Assembly: GCA_900542235.1 (NCBI GenBank)
Contig: UQNB01000071.1
Span: 1 to 10,413, forward strand
DNA length: 10,413 nt
Source: an uncultured Collinsella sp.
GTDB lineage: Bacteria > Actinomycetota > Coriobacteriia > Coriobacteriales > Coriobacteriaceae
Direction of reading: 5' to 3'
This document shows, piece after piece, positions 7,482 through 10,413 of the stretch. Position numbers and translations under genes: made by a program. Under the pieces are notes generated by a model, which ran no database searches, was not told the origin of the DNA, and saw nothing but the letters and a program-made list of their open reading frames with translations. How positions within the stretch are numbered: position 1 is the stretch's first letter; each line of letters begins with the position of its first letter.

Positions 7482-7517
7482 GCCCGGGTTCGACATAGAG
7501 TCGGCCCGGGCATCTTT
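7482..7517 (+). terminator. GC-rich hairpin between thiC and thiD
   Basis: GCCCGGG (7482-7488) pairs with CCCGGGC (7505-7511). After one bulged T, TCGAC (7490-7494) pairs with GTCGG (7500-7504) around the loop ATAGA, giving about 12 bp in all. The flank ATCTTT is T-rich but short. It may terminate or attenuate the riboswitch-controlled thiC transcript before thiD. Because a perfect -10 follows immediately, a double role as an operator in the thiD promoter is also possible. Confidence 0.45.
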
Positions 7518-7522
7518 ATAAT
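7517..7522 (+). promoter_or_regulatory. Perfect -10 hexamer upstream of thiD
   Basis: TATAAT at 7517-7522 is a full consensus -10, 46 nt before the thiD ATG, so thiD may have its own promoter independent of the TPP riboswitch. At the usual 17-nt spacing the -35 is poor (CATAGA). The best -35-like hexamer, TCGACA (7490-7495), lies 21 nt away with the GC-rich dyad between them. Spacing that long would normally need an activator, or the -35 is simply absent. Confidence 0.4.
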
Positions 7523-7568
7523 GCTGGCTTAAAGACCCATTTGATTCCGACCGAACAAGGGAGCAAAC

Positions 7569-8399
7569 ATGGATCGCAGTAAGGTACCTGCCGTCCTGTC
7601 CATCGCAGGATCCGATTCCAGCGGTGGCGCCGGCATTCAGGCCGACATCAAGACCATCACGGCGCACCGCCTGTATGCCGAGACGGCCATCACCGCCATC
7701 ACCGCACAAAACACGCTCGGTGTCACCGCCGTGCAGAATATCTCCCCTGATATCGTCGCTGCGCAGATCGACGCCGTATTTGACGATATCCGCCCCAGCG
7801 CCGTCAAGATCGGCATGGTTTCCTCTGCCGAGATTATCGAGGTTATCGCCGACCGCCTGAGCGCCTGGAACGCGACAAACGTGGTCGTCGACCCCGTCAT
7901 GGTAGCCACCTCGGGCGCACGGCTGATTGCCGAAGATGCCGCCGAGGCGCTCACCCGCCGCCTGTTCCCACTAGCAACCGTCATCACGCCCAATATTCCC
8001 GAGGCCATGGCCCTGCTTGACTACGAGGTCGACTCCGAGCGCACACAGCAAAATGCTGCCATGCTCCTCACCCGCCGCTTTGGTTGCGCATCCCTCGTTA
8101 AGGGTGGGCATCTTGTCAACGAGGCCAACGATGTATTGGCCGAACCCGCGCCACTCGATGACGAGGGCAACCATCTGGGCGATCCGCTCACCACGTGGTT
8201 CCGCCACAAGCGCATCGAGACCGGCAACACACACGGCACCGGCTGCACGCTTTCGTCCGCCATCGCCTGCGCGCTGGCCCAGGGCATGGATCTTGCCGAT
8301 GCTGTCAACGCCGGCAAGGCATACCTGACAGGCGCTCTGGCCGCCGGCCTGAACATGGGCAAAGGCTCCGGCCCTGTCAACCACATGTGGCAGTACTAA
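7569..8399 (+). CDS. thiD: Hydroxymethylpyrimidine / phosphomethylpyrimidine kinase
   Basis: This 276-aa ribokinase-fold kinase phosphorylates HMP to HMP-P and HMP-P to HMP-PP, which is then joined to the thiazole half of thiamin by ThiE. The ThiD signature GSDSSGGAGIQAD (14-26) is intact, followed by TAQNTLGV, KIGMV, DPVMVATSG from D108, TPNIPEA, VKGGH, and the nucleotide/anion-hole motif THGTGC (221-226) with C226. The length fits single-domain ThiD, and there is no fused ThiE. The ATG at 7569 has AAGGGAG 5 nt upstream. The gene lies 178 nt after thiC, a wide gap holding a hairpin and a consensus -10, so it may be transcribed partly on its own. That would allow salvage of exogenous HMP when thiC is shut off by TPP (inference). 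Confidence 0.96.
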   Translation: MDRSKVPAVLSIAGSDSSGGAGIQADIKTITAHRLYAETAITAITAQNTLGVTAVQNISPDIVAAQIDAVFDDIRPSAVKIGMVSSAEIIEVIADRLSAWNATNVVVDPVMVATSGARLIAEDAAEALTRRLFPLATVITPNIPEAMALLDYEVDSERTQQNAAMLLTRRFGCASLVKGGHLVNEANDVLAEPAPLDDEGNHLGDPLTTWFRHKRIETGNTHGTGCTLSSAIACALAQGMDLADAVNAGKAYLTGALAAGLNMGKGSGPVNHMWQY

Positions 8400-8443
8400 A
8401 TAGCCAGTAACCTGCCAAAAAGAGACAGACCACCTTGCACCAA

Positions 8444-8508
8444 AAACCGTCGCAACATTCGATGAAAATCGTGCAAACGCGAAAAATCATTAAATGTTGC
8501 GACGGTTT
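8444..8508. terminator. 65-nt inverted repeat between converging thiD and pentapeptide gene
   Basis: The 16-bp arms AAACCGTCGCAACATT (8444-8459) and AATGTTGCGACGGTTT (8493-8508) are perfectly complementary around a 33-nt centre. The centre holds a small stem-loop: CGAT (8460-8463), GAAA loop, ATCG (8468-8471). On the plus strand the arm runs into TTTGATTTT, and on the minus strand into TTTTTGG. It can therefore serve as a bidirectional terminator for thiD and for the pentapeptide gene. The long perfect arms and the 65-nt size, equal to the apeA/yaaA element, also fit a dispersed palindromic repeat. Confidence 0.5.
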
Positions 8509-8544
8509 GATTTTAGATAGCGGTCGAGCAAAGGACCAGAGCGC

Positions 8545-9156
8545 CTATTCGTCGGCGAGTTGAATTCCCAACAAACCCGAGAGTGCCAGCGCCTGCTCGG
8601 CATTGACCGTCAAGCCACGCAACTCATGGTAATCGCCCGAAACAACGGGCGCTGCAAATGCACAGCGCGACACATCAACGCCGGAAAGCGACGTCTTGAA
8701 CACATCAACACGCGTCAGGTCACAGCCATCAAGGCGTATCTGACCCAGCTTGGCACCCTGAAACGCAGCCTCTCTCAGACGTGTATCGCATGCTGTCATA
8801 GGGCCAATGCGTCCCTCCGAAAGGTTCGCATAGCTCAAATCGCACGATCCAAACGACACGCTCGACAGGCGCGCCTTGAGCAAGTTGAGTCCCGGTGCCG
8901 AGCAGTCAACGAAGTCGCAGCGGCTGAGCCAGCAGCCTTCCATGTTGCAGCGGATAAAGCGGCAACCGCGAAACACCACGTCGCGAAACGTCGAGCCGCT
9001 CCAGTCAACGCTATCGAACTCGCAAGATCGGAACACAACGCCATCGAAGGTCGCGCCGTTCGCCACGTCGTAGGCAAGATCCAAATCCTCAAAAGCGGTA
9101 TTGGAGACGAGCTCATCGCCCTCGGCAAAGAGGTCGATGAGCTCGTCCATGCCCAT
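8545..9156 (-). CDS. Pentapeptide-repeat protein, Qnr/MfpA-sized
   Basis: The product is 203 aa. Residues 20-174 can be written as 31 uninterrupted pentads with a central F/L/V/I in most (for example CEFDS, STFRD, CRFIR, CDLSY, ANLSE), predicting a right-handed quadrilateral beta-helix of nearly eight turns. Many pentads begin with Cys. The final 29 residues (ending AEQALALSGLLGIQLADE) resemble the C-terminal helix of Qnr proteins (pattern G-x-x-V/L-x3-Q-A-x2-L-x3-LGI), which mediates their dimerisation. Qnr and MfpA mimic DNA and protect gyrase, and their length is similar. Uninterrupted repeats without the Qnr loops leave the target uncertain, and many pentapeptide proteins have no known role. 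There is no signal peptide. I chose ATG 9156; a second ATG lies two codons downstream and the ribosome site is weak (GGA 11 nt upstream), so the start is less certain than the gene. The open frame upstream to 9276 overlaps the SGNH gene. Confidence 0.85.
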   Translation of the reverse strand: MGMDELIDLFAEGDELVSNTAFEDLDLAYDVANGATFDGVVFRSCEFDSVDWSGSTFRDVVFRGCRFIRCNMEGCWLSRCDFVDCSAPGLNLLKARLSSVSFGSCDLSYANLSEGRIGPMTACDTRLREAAFQGAKLGQIRLDGCDLTRVDVFKTSLSGVDVSRCAFAAPVVSGDYHELRGLTVNAEQALALSGLLGIQLADE

Positions 9157-9186
9157 ATGGCAGCCAATCCGTTCGTTTACCCGGGC

Positions 9187-9223
9187 AAAACCACCGCAAA
9201 GGTGCCTGTCCCCTTTGCGGTGG
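9187..9223 (-). terminator. Hairpin with GGGGACAG loop between SGNH and pentapeptide genes
   Basis: CCACCGCAAAGG (9191-9202) and CCTTTGCGGTGG (9212-9223) form a perfect 12-bp stem with a 9-nt loop. On the minus strand the stem is followed by TTTT (plus 9187-9190), fitting termination of the SGNH transcript 12 nt past its stop codon. Read on the minus strand, the apical part holds GGGGACAGGCACC. GGGGACAG-like cores recur in dispersed palindromic repeats of some bacteria, and the palindrome at 14-42 has the related GGGACA. The repeat interpretation is inference. Confidence 0.55.
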
Positions 9224-9235
9224 CTTGGGGTCGCG

Positions 9236-9895
9236 CTACTCACCGAGCATCTCTTGGAGCTTGGCTGCCACGGCATGTCCCAAGCTCTCGTGGCTTTCGG
9301 GCATCATATGCAGATAGTCGATATCGCCCGGCTCGGCAAACTCGGCGGCATTCAAAAAGTCGCAGCCAAACTGCTCGGCCACGTGCGCATAGTACTCGCC
9401 AAAATGTTCAGATGCCTCGACGGAACGCTCGTCAAAATCGGTCATATATACATCGGCGATCTGCGGCTTGATCTTGATAGGAGCCATCAGCAGGATGCGC
9501 GGGCAAGGCGCAGCGTCGGTCCACGGAAACGCGCGGACGGCGCGAATCAGCGCCATGGCGCCACGGGCGATATCGGAAGCTGTCACGTTAAAGACCGTCT
9601 TACAGTCGTTGGTGCCCAGCATGATCACAATGGCGTCCAGCGGCTTATGAGCCTCGAGCAGCATCGGAAGCGCGCGAATGCCGTTGAGGTTAGTGTCCAG
9701 ATGGCACATGTCGTCGCGTACCGTCGTGCGGCCGTTGAGGCCTTCTTCAATTACATGCCAGCCCTCGCCTAAGTCACGTTGGACCACGCCACACCAGCGC
9801 ACATCCTGCGCATAGCGCACCGCGGTGCCGTCGCGCATGCCCGCCGGATCGTAACCATAGGTGTTGCTGTCACCAAAGCATAGAACGTTTTTCAT
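9236..9895 (-). CDS. SGNH/GDSL hydrolase, MsAcT-type arylesterase/acyltransferase
   Basis: This 219-aa esterase has an SGNH fold. The nucleophile block GDSNT places S10 at the family position. MLGTND contains the oxyanion Asn N96. The C-terminal DYLH supplies D193 and H196, matching the Asp/His spacing of the Mycobacterium smegmatis acyltransferase/arylesterase (S11, D192, H195 there). Other shared blocks are DVRWxGV, VIEEGLxxRTT, LNG near residue 75, and PLDxxIIMLGTND. The likely reaction is hydrolysis or acyl transfer on small esters; the natural substrate is unknown. There is no signal peptide, so it is probably cytoplasmic. The ATG at 9895 has GGGGAG 6 nt upstream; the frame extends to 9967 across the terminator, which is not coding. 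It lies between the PARG-like and pentapeptide genes on the same strand, but each gap holds a hairpin, so a common transcript is doubtful. Confidence 0.91.
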   Translation of the reverse strand: MKNVLCFGDSNTYGYDPAGMRDGTAVRYAQDVRWCGVVQRDLGEGWHVIEEGLNGRTTVRDDMCHLDTNLNGIRALPMLLEAHKPLDAIVIMLGTNDCKTVFNVTASDIARGAMALIRAVRAFPWTDAAPCPRILLMAPIKIKPQIADVYMTDFDERSVEASEHFGEYYAHVAEQFGCDFLNAAEFAEPGDIDYLHMMPESHESLGHAVAAKLQEMLGE

Positions 9896-9911
9896 CGTAA
9901 GCTCCCCACTC

Positions 9912-9945
9912 AATAAAAAGCCGACGGGAGCAGCCCCCGTCGGCT
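9912..9945 (-). terminator. Intrinsic terminator downstream of the PARG-like gene
   Basis: On the minus strand a 10-bp perfect stem (AGCCGACGGG / CCCGTCGGCT, plus coordinates 9919-9928 and 9936-9945) with a 7-nt loop runs straight into TTTTTATT. It begins 26 nt past the stop codon of the upstream gene and its T-tract ends only about 16-20 nt before the ATG of the SGNH gene. That leaves almost no room for a promoter, so the SGNH gene may be read through this hairpin. Confidence 0.85.
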
Positions 9946-9970
9946 CGGTATATCGCATCACGCGCACCGT

Positions 9971-10413
9971 TTACAGGTACTTGCGCCAGTCGTCGTCATC
10001 CTCGTCATCCTCGGCAGCGGCCTGAGCCTGCTCGGCGGCACGGGCGGCTGCGGTGCGGGCGGCAACCTGAGCATAGGACTCCTCGTTGCGCTCGGGGAAG
10101 TTTGCCAGCACGTGCTCGAACTTGGCGAAGTCCTCGTCCCAGCGCGTAGAAGGCACGGCAAAGAAGACCTGCTTGACCTTGAAATCGCCCGACGCGAGCT
10201 CCTTGCGGAAGAGCTCGGCCACGGCCTCGGCATCAAAGCCGTTGTTGTCGCAGCCCCAAGCACCCAGCACGAGCTTCTCGCGACCAAGCTCATCGCAGAT
10301 GGCGAGCACAAAGCGAATGCGGTCGCGCAGGGCATCCAGCAGAGCATCGTCGCTCACGCGATACTCCTGGCGGGGGGGGGGAGCGCCGGGCCCGGGGGGC
10401 CGCGTGCTCGCCT
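9971..10413 (-). CDS. C-terminal part of a microbial-type PARG-like protein (TIGR02452/DUF2263), cut by the window edge
   Basis: The reading frame is open from the window edge to the TAA at 9971. The reliable part begins near residues VSDDALLDALRDRI and shows the family block LVLGAWGCDNNGFDAEAVAELF followed by FKVKQVFFAV. This matches the C-terminal half of the TIGR02452 family, related to bacterial poly(ADP-ribose) glycohydrolases that remove ADP-ribose from proteins. The catalytic GGG...QEE region would lie upstream and is not in the window, so activity cannot be judged. The usual GCGxF-type motif reads GCDNNGF here. A tail of about 50 residues follows, alanine-rich then acidic (AEDDEDDDD) and ending DWRKYL. 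A GTG at 10357 could pose as a start but falls inside the conserved fold. Upstream of about 10370 the translation becomes Pro/Gly-rich over a G-run and is probably sequence error. Confidence 0.72.
   Translation of the reverse strand, partial: ASTRPPGPGAPPPRQEYRVSDDALLDALRDRIRFVLAICDELGREKLVLGAWGCDNNGFDAEAVAELFRKELASGDFKVKQVFFAVPSTRWDEDFAKFEHVLANFPERNEESYAQVAARTAAARAAEQAQAAAEDDEDDDDWRKYL
10370..10413. other. Probable low-quality contig end
   Basis: The last ~44 bases consist almost only of G and C, with a run of ten G (10372-10381) and further GGGCCC/GGGGGG blocks. Nothing else in the window looks like this. The translated PARG-like frame turns into Pro/Gly repeats here. An assembly or sequencing artefact at a contig end is the likely reason. 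Confidence 0.55.

Noticed and set aside
9157..9276. Longer pentapeptide-protein start overlapping the SGNH gene
   Set aside because: The extension runs through the 9191-9223 hairpin and the SGNH 3' end, and yields sequence unlike any pentad or helix.

Overview
The window is an ordinary-looking chromosomal segment from a high-GC bacterium. The gene families suggest an anaerobic actinobacterium of the class Coriobacteriia, probably Collinsella or a close relative. That placement is an inference from base composition, the short anaerobe-type ThiC, the M18 aminopeptidase and the general style of the genes; no marker gene such as rRNA is present. I see no tRNA, rRNA, CRISPR array, integrase or complete insertion sequence, and no gap between genes exceeds 200 bases.

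Layout from left to right: polA (DNA polymerase I, minus strand, 101-2845) is divergent from apeA (M18 aminopeptidase, plus, 3012-4409). apeA is followed by yaaA (peroxide-stress protein, plus, 4513-5322). A small single-pass membrane protein of unknown function (minus, 5363-5884) converges on yaaA and is divergent from a thiamin pyrimidine block. That block is a TPP riboswitch (about 5957-6051), thiC (6056-7390) and thiD (7569-8399). ThiC makes HMP-P from AIR, and ThiD converts HMP to HMP-P and HMP-P to HMP-PP, so together they supply the pyrimidine half of thiamin. The right end is a minus-strand run, in order of transcription: the 3' part of a microbial-type PARG-like gene (9971 to the window edge), an MsAcT-like SGNH esterase (9236-9895) and a Qnr/MfpA-sized pentapeptide-repeat protein (8545-9156), which converges on thiD.

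The most notable non-coding structure is a strong hairpin in every gap between neighbouring same-strand genes (4424-4488, 7482-7511, 9191-9223, 9919-9945) and in the thiD/pentapeptide convergent gap (8444-8508). Most are followed by T-rich tracts on the relevant strand and are probably terminators. Two of them are exactly 65 nt long with 15-16 bp arms, and two palindromes (14-42 and 9191-9223) carry a GGGACA-type core, so some may belong to dispersed palindromic repeat families. A perfect TATAAT lies next to the thiC-thiD hairpin.

The last ~45 bases (10-G run, extreme GC) look like a contig end of doubtful quality. I found no convincing new multi-gene system. The better leads are the intergenic palindromes, the thiC-thiD control region, the Qnr-like pentapeptide protein and the truncated PARG-like gene with its acidic tail.
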